Below are positions 1 through 8,233 of a stretch of DNA of 64,000 nucleotides, in pieces (within the stretch, counting starts at the first letter, position 1; every line of letters starts with the position of its first letter). The translations under genes were made by a program, and so were the position numbers. The notes below the pieces were generated by a model, which ran no database searches, had not been told where the DNA came from, and worked only from the letters and a program-made list of their open reading frames with translations. Origin of the DNA: Dyadobacter linearis (GTDB lineage: Bacteria; Bacteroidota; Bacteroidia; Cytophagales; Spirosomataceae); NCBI RefSeq assembly GCF_907165045.1, contig NZ_CAJRAU010000013.1:1-64000 (forward strand), in the 5' to 3' direction.

Positions 1-126
1 AATATATTGAATACTACAACAATGAAAGGATCAGGCTGAACTTAAATGGAATGAGCCCGGCACAATACCGGGCTCATCACACTAATCGCTAAATTTTAAA
101 CCGTCCAACTTTTGGGGTTCAGTCCA
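1..126 (+). mobile_element. Right end of an IS3-family insertion sequence
   Basis: The transposase tail is followed at 103-126 by a GTCCAACTTTTGGGG-type sequence ending in CA. This matches the usual terminal repeat of IS3-family elements, whose left end would begin TG. The left end and the target duplication lie outside the window, so the boundary at 126 is inferred from the repeat. The element sits 34 bases beyond the 3' end of the convergent helicase gene and does not interrupt it. Confidence 0.7.
3..92 (+). pseudogene. IS3-family transposase, C-terminal end (cut by window edge)
   Basis: The first bases read in frame as the last 29 residues of an IS3/IS150-type transposase (OrfB, rve integrase fold). 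The reading runs from YIEYYNNERIRL through LNGMSPAQYR to a TAA stop; the YYN-x-R...L-x-x-SP-x-x-Y pattern is diagnostic of the OrfB C-terminus. The DDE catalytic residues would lie left of the window, so whether the gene is intact cannot be judged. It is followed 11 bases later by a sequence that looks like the element's right inverted repeat. The stretch is listed as partial and may belong to a complete transposase. Confidence 0.8.
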
Positions 127-160
127 CGATGCAGCGGCTCTTTTTTGTATCTTCCAATTT

Positions 161-1393
161 CTATTTCTTCTTCCCTTTCCTTGAACTCTGATATTCTTCT
201 ACTTCTTTCATCAGAGCATTCAGATCGTCATTCTGGTCGGTCGTATATTCCAAAGTCGCGGAGTAATCAGTGTGACTGATTTTTAGTACGTCGATCGGTT
301 TGTCGAGATATTCCTGTATCTGTTCCAAAACAGGTTTTTCTTCCGGGCTGCAAAATGAAACTGCAAGTCCCTTTTGCGTCCCGCGGCCCGTCCGCCCTAC
401 CCTGTGCACGTAATTTTCGGGCTGCTCTGGCATATCATAGTTTACCACATAATCCACATTCGGGATATCGATCCCGCGCGCACTTACGTCCGTAGCGATC
501 AATACCTTTGTTTCTCCCGTTTTAAACTGGTTCAATGCTTTCACCCGCTCCGCCTGATCCTTATCTCCGTGAATGGTCAGACTTTTAATTTCCATTCTGT
601 CCAGAGCTGCAAATACGCGCTCGGCGCGCACTTTTGTTCGTACAAAAACAAGGATCTTGCTATCAGGATTTGACTTGATCGTCCTTTCGAGAAAGAAACG
701 TTTATCATCCATATCCACAAAAGCTACCGAGTGGTTGATATTGCGGGCGACAGGATTGTTGGGAGAAATCTGAATACGGATCGCGTTCCGGACCAGCGAG
801 TACGCCAGTTTTTTAATCGTTTCATTAATAGTAGCCGAGAAAAAAAGCGTTTGCCTTTTCTTGGGCAGCAGCTTGATCAGATCCTGAATATCTTTGATAA
901 AGCCCAGATCCAACATGTGATCGGCTTCGTCCAGGATCAAGATATCCACTTTATCCAACTTAATATGTCCTTGGCTCGCCAGGTCAAACATCCGCCCGGG
1001 TGTTGAAACCATGATATCAATGCCTTTTTCCAGCTGCGCGATCTGAGGCTCCTGCTCTACCCCGCCAAAAACACTAAAAACTTTAACTTTCGTGTGCTTT
1101 GCAAGCTTCGTAAAGACTTCCGTGATCTGAATAGCGAGTTCCCTCGTAGGAACCATTACCACACATTTGATACCGTCGGTACGACCCGAAGTCTTGTCGC
1201 GGGCCAGCAAATCGATCACCGGAATCGCGAAAGCGGCCGTTTTGCCAGTTCCCGTCTGCGCAATAGCGAGCACATCCTCCCCTTTCAGGATCGCAGGAAT
1301 GGCTTTAAATTGAATGTCCGTAGGTCGCTTAAAACCGGCAGTTTCCAGGTTTCGCTTGATTTCGGACGAAATATGATAGTCTTCGAATTTCAT
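161..1393 (-). CDS. DEAD-box ATP-dependent RNA helicase, RhlE type
   Basis: This 410-residue protein is a superfamily 2 RNA helicase that unwinds short RNA duplexes in the cytoplasm. Such enzymes act in ribosome assembly, RNA decay and cold adaptation. The motifs appear in order: a Q motif with FKRPTDIQ, Walker A AQTGTGKT near residue 45, PTRELA, DEAD near 155, SAT, and in the second RecA domain ARGID and HRVGRTGR. The tail is short and lysine-rich, without the long basic extension of some RhlE proteins. The gene stands alone and is read towards the IS3 end. The exact paralogue (rhlE, csdA or dbpA) is not settled; length and motifs favour RhlE. Confidence 0.93.
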   Translation of the reverse strand: MKFEDYHISSEIKRNLETAGFKRPTDIQFKAIPAILKGEDVLAIAQTGTGKTAAFAIPVIDLLARDKTSGRTDGIKCVVMVPTRELAIQITEVFTKLAKHTKVKVFSVFGGVEQEPQIAQLEKGIDIMVSTPGRMFDLASQGHIKLDKVDILILDEADHMLDLGFIKDIQDLIKLLPKKRQTLFFSATINETIKKLAYSLVRNAIRIQISPNNPVARNINHSVAFVDMDDKRFFLERTIKSNPDSKILVFVRTKVRAERVFAALDRMEIKSLTIHGDKDQAERVKALNQFKTGETKVLIATDVSARGIDIPNVDYVVNYDMPEQPENYVHRVGRTGRGTQKGLAVSFCSPEEKPVLEQIQEYLDKPIDVLKISHTDYSATLEYTTDQNDDLNALMKEVEEYQSSRKGKKK

Positions 1394-1474
1394 AACAAGA
1401 GAATAACAATGGCAGAAAACAGCTGCCTCAAATATGCAGAAAGCATCAAAAGTAGGTTAAAACCGCCGATTAAC

Positions 1475-1774
1475 TCACAGGTCCCGCTCGTAAAACCTCA
1501 GCCGGTTTTTGAGTGACAATATCTCGCGGCTCAGATTATCAACCCGGTTCAGCAAATTGTCGACGGCCTCAATACCCGCAATATTAATGTCCAGATCGCG
1601 GTGTAGGCGGATCAGGCGTTCGATTTTCCGAAGTTGCGGAATTTGTAAAAATCTATTCTCGTTCACCTCCACCAGCTCGATCAGATCGCTGTTTTGAAGT
1701 GATTCAACAAACGAATATTCCACCTCATAGTAAGTGCAGAATGTATCAACAGCTATCAATTGATCATTTTCCAT
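1475..1774 (-). CDS. cbpM: CbpM-like modulator of a DnaJ-type co-chaperone
   Basis: This 99-residue protein resembles CbpM, the MerR-fold partner that binds the J-domain of CbpA and inhibits it. The N-terminal half has the helix-turn-helix-like pattern with FVESLQNSDLIEL. The C-terminal half is helical (RLHRDLDINIAGIEAVDNLL), as in MerR-type proteins. It lies 12 bases downstream of the cbpA-like gene on the same strand, the arrangement seen for cbpA-cbpM in other bacteria. The assignment rests on length, fold pattern and position more than on strong residue identity. Confidence 0.8.
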   Translation of the reverse strand: MENDQLIAVDTFCTYYEVEYSFVESLQNSDLIELVEVNENRFLQIPQLRKIERLIRLHRDLDINIAGIEAVDNLLNRVDNLSREILSLKNRLRFYERDL

Positions 1775-1786
1775 AACAAAATGGAT

Positions 1787-2665
1787 TTAGGATTTTGACA
1801 ATTCGAGAAACAATTCTTTTTGACGCTCGGTCAGGTTCTTAGGAATTTTTACGTCAAATGTCACGTACAGATCTCCAAACTCCCCTTCCTTTTTATACAC
1901 CGGAAAACCTTTCCCTTTCAACCGGACCACGCTTCCGTTTTGCGTTTCGGGTTTCACCGGCAGCTTCACTTTTCCGCTAAAAGTATCCAGGATCAACTCG
2001 CCTCCGAGCACCGCAGTATAAAGGTCCAGCTCAGCTTTAATATGCAGATCGTTTCCGGTCCGCCTGATCTTTTCATCGTTTCTGATCTGAAAAGTAATGT
2101 AAAGATCTCCGTCGGGACCGCCGTTGCTGCCCTTGCCGCCATGCCCCGGAATTTTAATGGTCTGTCCGTTTTCAATGCCGGCCGGGACTGTAATGCGAAT
2201 GTTTCGGCCATTTACAGACAATGTCTGCTTGTGCGTTTCGTAGGCCTGCTGCAAATTGAGATTTACTTCGGCCTGATAATCCTGACCTCGAAAACGAGCC
2301 TGCCGCCCGCCGCCGAAGCCGCTGCCCGACCCGAACATGGATTCGAAAAAATCCGAAAACTGATCACCGCCACCCGAGTACCACTCTTGCTGATTACCCG
2401 CATTACTACGTGCGCGACGCGCTTTTTCAAACTCGTCACTATGTTGCCAGTCTTTTCCATACTGGTCGTATTTCTTGCGTTTTTCGGGATCACTTAATAC
2501 TTCATTCGCTTCGTTCAGCTCCTTAAACTTCCTTTCAGCTTCCTTATCGTCGGGATTAAGGTCGGGGTGAAATTTGCGTGCAAGCTTCCGGTAAGCGTTT
2601 TTAATCGCTTTCTCGTCGGCACTTTTGTCGACGCCGAGGATTTGATAATAATCTAGAAATGGCAT
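1787..2665 (-). CDS. cbpA: DnaJ-class co-chaperone, CbpA type
   Basis: This 292-residue J-domain protein stimulates DnaK ATPase and delivers substrates. Residues 3-70 form the J-domain with the HPD signature (KFHPDLN) and a KRKKYDQYG end. A Gly/Phe-rich linker follows (SGGGDQFSDFFESMFG), then the two beta-sandwich substrate-binding domains of class B J-proteins. There is no cysteine zinc-finger region, which separates it from DnaJ itself. An upstream in-frame TTG at 2671 is possible, but the ATG at 2665 gives the conserved start MPFLDYYQILG. It is followed by cbpM, so the two are probably co-transcribed. Confidence 0.92.
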   Translation of the reverse strand: MPFLDYYQILGVDKSADEKAIKNAYRKLARKFHPDLNPDDKEAERKFKELNEANEVLSDPEKRKKYDQYGKDWQHSDEFEKARRARSNAGNQQEWYSGGGDQFSDFFESMFGSGSGFGGGRQARFRGQDYQAEVNLNLQQAYETHKQTLSVNGRNIRITVPAGIENGQTIKIPGHGGKGSNGGPDGDLYITFQIRNDEKIRRTGNDLHIKAELDLYTAVLGGELILDTFSGKVKLPVKPETQNGSVVRLKGKGFPVYKKEGEFGDLYVTFDVKIPKNLTERQKELFLELSKS

Positions 2666-2719
2666 AATCAATACACTATATAATGTGGATTAATGAATAG
2701 CGTGCAGGTTGAAATCCCA

Positions 2720-2959
2720 TCATTTTCGTTCCAGCATTTCGATATAAAGATCTTCCACTTTTTTCCTTGCCCAGGGTGTTTTACGTAAAAATTTCAGGCT
2801 CGACTTAACGCTCGGTTCGTGGTTAAAGCTATTGATATTAATATGATAACCCAGTTGTTCCCACCCGTAATATTCCACCAGCTCGTTTAAAATTGATTCA
2901 AGTGTTTTTCCATGAAGTGGATTATTGGGCTGATTTTGCATTTCAAGCTCGGTTTTCAT
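2720..2959 (-). CDS. VF530 family (DUF2132) small DNA-binding protein
   Basis: This 79-residue protein matches the VF530/DUF2132 family. The central block NNPLHGKTLESILNELVEYY, then GWEQLGYHI, SFNHEPSVKSSLKFLRKTPW and ARKKVE, is characteristic. A member of this family (Vibrio VF530) has a solved helical structure described as DNA-binding; the cellular role is not established. The gene lies 54 bases upstream of cbpA on the same strand and may share its transcript, with no functional link apparent. Confidence 0.85.
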   Translation of the reverse strand: MKTELEMQNQPNNPLHGKTLESILNELVEYYGWEQLGYHININSFNHEPSVKSSLKFLRKTPWARKKVEDLYIEMLERK

Positions 2960-3034
2960 ATAAGTTTTAAAGTAGATTTAACCTCCTAAATAATTATTAA
3001 GCCAATAGTTTAGTTCAAATCTTTTTTTCTTCTG

Positions 3035-4018
3035 ATGGATCAAATCAAATGGGGGATCATTGGCTGCGGCAATGTGACCGAAGTGAAAAGCGGACCCGCG
3101 TTCAATAAGGTAAAAAATTCAAAGCTGGTCGCGGTAATGCGCCGGAATGCCGAACTGGCCGAGGATTACGCAACCAGGCACAATGTACCGAAATGGTACG
3201 ACGATGCCGACGAGCTGATCAATGATCCGGAAGTGAATGCGATTTACATTGCCACTCCACCCGACGCTCACGAGGAACTCGCTATCAAAGCAATGCAGGC
3301 GGGCAAACCAGTATATATTGAAAAGCCGATGGGCCGCACCTTCGCCGAATGCGAGCGGATCAACCAAGAAAGCAAACGTACAGGCATCCCCGTATTCGTA
3401 GCCTATTACCGTCGCGCGCTCGATTATTTTCTCAAAGTAAAAGAATTGATCGATAGCAAAGTGATCGGCGATATTCGTTTTGTGGATATTTACCTGCAAT
3501 GGCAGCCTTATGAAGAGGAAATTGGCAGCAAGCCAAAACCCCGCTGGCGGGTAGATCCCGAAGTTTCCGGCGGCGGTCACTTTCATGACCTTGCGTCGCA
3601 TCAGTTTGATTTACTGGAATATGTTTTCGGGCCGGTAAAATCAGCTTCCGGTATCGCGCGCAACCAGGCCGGACTTTATAGCGCCGACGATATTGTGGTC
3701 GCTACCTATGAATTTGAATCGGGCGTTTTGGGAAAAGGCAGCTGGTGTTACACCGTTAATAAGGAGCAAAGAGCAGATCACGCACAGATCGTGGGGTCAA
3801 AAGGCAGGATCAGCTTTTCTTTTTTTGAGAAATTTGATATTGTGATCGAAACTGAAAAAGGAACGCAAACGCTGAATATCCCCTACCCCAAGCACGTGCA
3901 GCAGCCACTTATTGACCTGATCGTTCAGGACTTACGGGGCGAAGAAAAATGTCCGAGCACCGGCGAGACAGGCGCACGGGCCAACCTGATCATGGACTGG
4001 ATTACGCAAAAGCAATAA
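3035..4018 (+). CDS. Gfo/Idh/MocA family NAD(P)-dependent oxidoreductase
   Basis: The 327-residue protein has an N-terminal Rossmann fold with GIIGCGNVTEVKSGP at residues 6-20. The EKPMGRT motif near residue 100 contains the Lys-Pro pair that contacts the nicotinamide and substrate in this family. The C-terminal alpha/beta domain includes the GGGHFHDLASHQFDLL stretch with the usual catalytic histidine. These enzymes oxidise or reduce sugars, inositols and related compounds, and the substrate cannot be read from sequence. There is no signal peptide, so it is cytoplasmic. The gene is monocistronic and divergent from the VF530 gene. Confidence 0.9.
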   Translation: MDQIKWGIIGCGNVTEVKSGPAFNKVKNSKLVAVMRRNAELAEDYATRHNVPKWYDDADELINDPEVNAIYIATPPDAHEELAIKAMQAGKPVYIEKPMGRTFAECERINQESKRTGIPVFVAYYRRALDYFLKVKELIDSKVIGDIRFVDIYLQWQPYEEEIGSKPKPRWRVDPEVSGGGHFHDLASHQFDLLEYVFGPVKSASGIARNQAGLYSADDIVVATYEFESGVLGKGSWCYTVNKEQRADHAQIVGSKGRISFSFFEKFDIVIETEKGTQTLNIPYPKHVQQPLIDLIVQDLRGEEKCPSTGETGARANLIMDWITQKQ

Positions 4019-4091
4019 TTTTCGTTTTTGCTGATACAAAATTTTATACTAATTCTGTTATTTGTAAAACTCTAACTCAAAATCGACAGTC

Positions 4092-4205
4092 ATGGCAAAA
4101 GGTAAGAATCTTGACAAAGGCAGCACCAAAAAGGAGGCCGAAAAATCTTTGAAGGAGAAACGCGCGGATAAAAAGGCGAAAAAAGATAGTAAGAAGGAAT
4201 ACTAA
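4092..4205 (+). CDS. Lysine-rich 37-residue small protein
   Basis: An ATG at 4092 opens a 37-residue reading frame, beginning MAKGKNLDKGSTKKEAEK and ending DSKKEY, with about 40% lysine. It lies 73 bases after the Gfo/Idh gene and ends directly before a strong hairpin terminator, as expected for a real gene. The composition suggests a disordered RNA- or DNA-associated peptide. I do not recognise a named family and assign no function. Confidence 0.6.
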   Translation: MAKGKNLDKGSTKKEAEKSLKEKRADKKAKKDSKKEY

Positions 4206-4206
4206 G

Positions 4207-4238
4207 AAAAGAGCTCCCGAAAGGAGCTCTTCTTTTTA
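4207..4238. terminator. Bidirectional Rho-independent terminator
   Basis: AAGAGCTCC, a CGAAA loop and GGAGCTCTT are followed by TCTTTTT. On the minus strand the same stem is followed by TTCTTAG, so it may also act on the convergent gene ending at 4236. The stem sits exactly between the two 3' ends. Confidence 0.8.
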
Positions 4239-4568
4239 ATATATCTCCCGGTTGGTCTTGTACTTACCGAGTCTTTTCTTAGATCTGATTATTTTTGAAT
4301 GGATCTTATTCTTCTCGTCAGGTGTCATATTATCGTCGGCCATCGCTTTTTCAATGGCGAGTTTAATGATCTCCTGTTCGTTTTTAAGCTTGCGGTATTC
4401 ATTTTCAGACAGTTTCTTGTTTTTATAATCCGCTTCAATCTGCCCGTCCAGCTTTTTCAGGTCCGCTTTAAAATTCTGGGCAAATGCGCCGGTTGAACAA
4501 AGAAATGCAACTGCTAATGTGGCTGCCAATTTTCTAATTGAGGATGTTTTGCGATCGTTTTGTTTCAT
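4236..4568 (-). CDS. Secreted hypothetical protein, helical
   Basis: This 110-residue protein has a signal peptide with a basic start, a hydrophobic core (LAATLAVAFLCSTGAFA) and a likely cut after AFA-Q near residue 31. The mature part is highly charged and helical (LKKLDGQIEADYKNKKLSE). It contains DDNMTPDEKNKIHSK, which resembles a single EF-hand-like or spectrin-like turn, though no clear domain can be named. It is expected in the periplasm. It is divergent from the Ada-like gene. Confidence 0.7.
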   Translation of the reverse strand: MKQNDRKTSSIRKLAATLAVAFLCSTGAFAQNFKADLKKLDGQIEADYKNKKLSENEYRKLKNEQEIIKLAIEKAMADDNMTPDEKNKIHSKIIRSKKRLGKYKTNREIY

Positions 4569-4641
4569 GGACTATTGAGCAAGTTTCAGGTTGAAGACGA
4601 TAAAAATACATACCAGATTTGTATAACAAAACATTCATCCA

Positions 4642-5487
4642 ATGGACCAGCAAACTTATAATTACGAAAAAATTGCAAAGGCGATTGAATTTATCGTCGC
4701 CAATGCAAAAGAACAACCGTCGCTTTTTGATGTGGCAGAGGAGGTTAACATTAGTCAGTTCCACTTCCAGCGCGTGTTCTCGGAATGGGCCGGCGTGAGT
4801 CCCAAAAAATTCCTTCAATATATTACAGCCGGTTATCTGAAAGAAAAGATCCGGGAATCAGCAAACCTGACAGAACTCGCCGAGCTCGCCGGCTTATCCA
4901 GCCAGAGCCGCGTTTACGATCATTTTACTTCCATTGAGGCAGTTACCCCGCAGGAATTCAGGAGCTCGGGAAAGGGGCTGGCGATCCGCTACGGTTACCA
5001 CGAAACACCGTTTGGAAATTGTTTCCTGGCTGTCACTGAGCGCGGTATATGCGCGATGGCATTTGTTGACGCAGATTCGAAAGAAGACCAGCTGATCCGC
5101 CTGGCTAAAAAATGGCATTACGCCGAAATTACTGCCGATCAGGAGGTTACAGCGCCTTACATTCGCAGGATATTCAGTGCTGATAAAAAATCACTGGAAA
5201 AACTGCCGCTGCTTGTGCAGGGTACCAATTTTCAATTAAAGGTCTGGGAAGCATTATTAAATATTCCCAACGGCGCCGTGACAACCTACCAGCAAATTGC
5301 GAATAGCATTGGCCACCCAGGGGCAGTTCGGGCAGTAGGTACCGCTGTCGGTGACAACCCTGTTGCCTACCTGATTCCCTGCCACCGCGTGATCCGAAAG
5401 GAAGGTATTTTGGGAGAATATCGCTGGGGTAGTCTGCGCAAAAAAGCTTTGATCGGCTGGGAGGCCGCCCACCACAATGAGGAATAA
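4642..5487 (+). CDS. AraC-type HTH fused to O6-methylguanine-DNA methyltransferase (Ada-like)
   Basis: This 281-residue protein joins an AraC-family DNA-binding domain (residues about 10-105, with two helix-turn-helix motifs) to a methylguanine methyltransferase domain (about 110-275). The suicide cysteine is C247 in LIPCHRVI, and the GNPVAYLIPCHR and GGYRWG-like (GEYRWGSLRKKALI) blocks are present. It lacks the N-terminal zinc-cysteine domain of enterobacterial Ada, so it should repair O6-alkylguanine but not sense phosphotriester damage. Proteins of this layout are often annotated Ada or bifunctional regulator/Ogt. It probably regulates its own or other repair genes, which is an inference. 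Confidence 0.92.
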   Translation: MDQQTYNYEKIAKAIEFIVANAKEQPSLFDVAEEVNISQFHFQRVFSEWAGVSPKKFLQYITAGYLKEKIRESANLTELAELAGLSSQSRVYDHFTSIEAVTPQEFRSSGKGLAIRYGYHETPFGNCFLAVTERGICAMAFVDADSKEDQLIRLAKKWHYAEITADQEVTAPYIRRIFSADKKSLEKLPLLVQGTNFQLKVWEALLNIPNGAVTTYQQIANSIGHPGAVRAVGTAVGDNPVAYLIPCHRVIRKEGILGEYRWGSLRKKALIGWEAAHHNEE

Positions 5488-5645
5488 TTTGCACAGCAAC
5501 TGTCGTCAACAAATAGCATAATAACGCGCAAATGGTATCCTAACACCTTGTGTATTAGACCCTAATTTTTCTTTACAATTCAACTTTTTCATGATGGACT
5601 GATATTGGAGGGTATATAATCCATCAATCAACCAAATCATCAGAC

Positions 5646-6251
5646 ATGAAAAAGACCTTATTCCGCACACTGGCCATCGTTGCCTTCGTGTCCGCACTTA
5701 GCTCGGCCAGCTACGCACAGTTTTCCATCGGACTTCAGGGTGGAATTGCAAAATCAAATGTGGAAGATTCCAAAACGGTAGCAGGCGGTGGGGTTAACCT
5801 GCGCGTGTTCACTTCGCCGAGGTTCGCAGTCGGTGTGGCAGGTAAAATTTACGCAGACGGAAGCGATTACACCATCGCCGGACAGACGCTGAGCTCCACC
5901 GGAACATTGATGCCGGTAACTGGTACCCTTGACTATTTTTTCGCAGAAGGACTTATCCGTCCGTATGTAGGCGGTGACGCGGGTGTGTACTTCTCGAAAT
6001 ACAATGCAGAGTTTAACGGAAATACGATCGTAGAATCCTCGCGCCACAGCAATTTCGGTGCAGCGCCGCGTGCAGGTTTACTGTTTGCATTCGGTAATTT
6101 GGGTATCCAGGTGGAAGGTATTTACCACTTTGTATTTGGAAATAAAAACCATAACTCAACCACTGGCGGGCCGAACAATGTCGATTTCGAATCGACTTCG
6201 AATTTTGGCGGCGTGAATGTGGGTGTAATTTTCGGTTTGGGAGGTAAGTAA
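5646..6251 (+). CDS. Outer-membrane beta-barrel protein
   Basis: This 201-residue protein has a clear signal peptide (TLAIVAFVSALSSASYA, cut before Q-F). The mature part is made of alternating hydrophobic/polar strands rich in Gly, Phe and Tyr and ends in NVGVIFGLGGK. This is the pattern of the OmpA/PF13505-like eight-stranded porin family of Bacteroidota. No OmpA peptidoglycan-binding domain follows. The role is unknown; it may be structural or stress-related. The gene is monocistronic, ending at a strong terminator. Confidence 0.82.
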   Translation: MKKTLFRTLAIVAFVSALSSASYAQFSIGLQGGIAKSNVEDSKTVAGGGVNLRVFTSPRFAVGVAGKIYADGSDYTIAGQTLSSTGTLMPVTGTLDYFFAEGLIRPYVGGDAGVYFSKYNAEFNGNTIVESSRHSNFGAAPRAGLLFAFGNLGIQVEGIYHFVFGNKNHNSTTGGPNNVDFESTSNFGGVNVGVIFGLGGK

Positions 6252-6272
6252 TCCACTTCTTGAATCTGGTTA

Positions 6273-6300
6273 AAAACGCGTCGAAAGGCGCGTTTTTTTT
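6273..6300 (+). terminator. Rho-independent terminator after the beta-barrel gene
   Basis: AAAACGCG, a TCGAAAGG loop and CGCGTTTT run into TTTT, 22 bases after the stop codon. Confidence 0.85.
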
Positions 6301-6344
6301 GTTCTGTCCATATTCGGCTCTAACTTTCCCGAAAATAACGCCTC

Positions 6345-7232
6345 TTGAAAGCTTCAATCCCATTTAAAGATCAGATATCAGATTGGTTCTTATCAATGGG
6401 TTTTGAATGCAGGGAAGCGCAAAAGATTGCCGGCATTTTTACGGTATTTCATATTTTTAAAAATAACCAAAACAGACTTGCGCTGGTACTGATCGATCTG
6501 GATGTTTGGGCTAATGAAAATGCAGTGGATAAGTGGCCTGCGTGTATTCAACATGTTCAGCATGTTCGTGATAGCGGTTTGACGACTGTTGTTTTATGGG
6601 AGGATTTTTGGTTGAATAAAAAGGAGATTGTCCGGTCGCGGCTTTCGGCAATTCTTGGACTAGCACATAAAATACCCGCGCGCCTCACCAAAGTTCGCCG
6701 CATCGACAAAGAAACGACCGACCGTTTTTTGGCAGAAAACCATTTAAATGGTCCGGTATCTGCTAAATACAAATACGGGCTCTACCTCCCGGCCAGCTAC
6801 TATCGCGTTCTGAATGAAATGCTTACACCGGAAATAGGCTCTACTGAAATGCTGGTAGCTGTTGCGACTTTCAGCTATCCACGTATTTTCAATAAAGAAA
6901 CGAATCCACTCCGCTCGCACGAATTGATCCGGTTTGCCAGTTTGCGCGATTGCAATGTAGTCGGCGGGCTGGACAAACTTTTGCAGGCTTTTATCAGGGA
7001 AAAAGAGCCGGGAGATATTATGACTTATGCCGATGTAGAATGGTCTGCGGGAGCCAGTTATAACAAACTGGGATTTAAAAAAATCGCTCAGACGCAGCCC
7101 GAAGCTTTTTATATTGACACAAAAACAATGCAGCGGAAAACTGAGACCGGAACAGCTAGTGAAGTGCGCGAAAACGATATGGAGATCCGGAATATGGGCA
7201 GCATTAAGTTTGTAAAACAGATCCTCAACTAG
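6345..7232 (+). CDS. Hypothetical protein with a phage endonuclease/GNAT-like domain
   Basis: This 295-residue protein starts at a TTG, and an ATG at 6396 is the alternative. The N-terminal third (VFHIFKNNQNRLALVLIDLD) looks like a nuclease-type alpha/beta domain. The middle, with RFLAENHLNGPVSAKYKYGL followed by a conserved ELIRFASL...VVGGLDKLLQAF block, resembles the acyltransferase-like domain found in phage and homing-endonuclease-associated proteins. I know no function for the family. The gene precedes miaA by 17 bases on the same strand and is probably co-transcribed with it, which may indicate a tRNA or nucleic-acid role. Confidence 0.6.
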   Translation: MKASIPFKDQISDWFLSMGFECREAQKIAGIFTVFHIFKNNQNRLALVLIDLDVWANENAVDKWPACIQHVQHVRDSGLTTVVLWEDFWLNKKEIVRSRLSAILGLAHKIPARLTKVRRIDKETTDRFLAENHLNGPVSAKYKYGLYLPASYYRVLNEMLTPEIGSTEMLVAVATFSYPRIFNKETNPLRSHELIRFASLRDCNVVGGLDKLLQAFIREKEPGDIMTYADVEWSAGASYNKLGFKKIAQTQPEAFYIDTKTMQRKTETGTASEVRENDMEIRNMGSIKFVKQILN

Positions 7233-7249
7233 ATTTAAATGTCGGGAAT

Positions 7250-8206
7250 ATGCAAATAACAAAGCCACTGCAGGTTATTCTCGGCCCTACTGCCTCCGGA
7301 AAAACACATTTGGCAGTGCAGGTTGCGGCAGAGCTCGACGGAGAAATAATAAGCGCCGATTCGCGGCAGGTATACCGGGAAATGGATATCGGTACCGGCA
7401 AGGATCTTGGCGAATATCAGCTTGCCGGGAAACCTGTCCCCTATCACCTGATCGATATTGCAGATGCGGGCACTCAATATAATGTGAACGACTACCAGCA
7501 CGATTTTGAGAAGGTATACGAAGGTATTGCTTCCAGAAACCGGGTACCGATTCTTTGCGGCGGCTCCGGGTTTTATATTTATGCATTACTGAAAGGCCAC
7601 GCGTATTCGGCTATTCCGGTTAATGAAAGTTTGCGGGCAAAATTACAGGAGCTTTCGAATGAACAGCTACTTGCACGTTTCAAAACATATAGCACAGATT
7701 ACCAGGAACTTGCAGATACTTCAACCAGGAAGCGCCTGATCCGTGCGATCGAGATTTCTGAATATCTGTCTGCCGACCCGGCGGCTGGTAACCAGTTCGC
7801 AAAGCCAGATCTCGCGCAGCAAAGTATCATTTTCGGACTGAACCCGGCCGTCGAAATCCGCCGCGAGCGTATCAGTACCAGACTAAACCAGCGACTTGAA
7901 AACGGTTTGGTTGAAGAAGTAGAGCAGCTTTTGAAAAAATTGACGCCAGATCAACTGATTTATTATGGTTTGGAATACAAATACATTACCCTGTACCTGA
8001 CCGGCGAGCTGGACTTTGCGACTATGAAAAGTAAGCTCGAAACAGAAATCCATCGCTTCGCCAAGCGGCAAATGACGTTTTTCAGGAAAATGGAAAAGGA
8101 CGGGCTGGCAATTCACTGGCTAAACGATGACTGGAACGAGCGACAGAAAATTGAATATATCGCGCAGCAATATCTTGGTTTTGAAGCACAGAGAAGTAAG
8201 AGTTAA
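7250..8206 (+). CDS. miaA: tRNA dimethylallyltransferase
   Basis: MiaA transfers the dimethylallyl group to N6 of A37 in tRNAs reading UNN codons, the first step to ms2i6A. The 318-residue protein has the P-loop GPTASGKTHLAVQ at residues 11-23 and the DSRQVYREMDIGTGK block with the catalytic Asp-Ser. GGSGFYI and the C-terminal RFAKRQMTFFRK motif that grips the tRNA are also present. The length is normal. It is preceded closely by the hypothetical nuclease-like gene. Confidence 0.95.
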   Translation: MQITKPLQVILGPTASGKTHLAVQVAAELDGEIISADSRQVYREMDIGTGKDLGEYQLAGKPVPYHLIDIADAGTQYNVNDYQHDFEKVYEGIASRNRVPILCGGSGFYIYALLKGHAYSAIPVNESLRAKLQELSNEQLLARFKTYSTDYQELADTSTRKRLIRAIEISEYLSADPAAGNQFAKPDLAQQSIIFGLNPAVEIRRERISTRLNQRLENGLVEEVEQLLKKLTPDQLIYYGLEYKYITLYLTGELDFATMKSKLETEIHRFAKRQMTFFRKMEKDGLAIHWLNDDWNERQKIEYIAQQYLGFEAQRSKS

Positions 8207-8233
8207 CACCTAAAAATGGCGTCATAAAAAGCA

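Noticed and set aside
1820..2497. 225-residue plus-strand frame opposite cbpA
   Set aside because: It is antisense to a well-supported J-domain protein; no family features.
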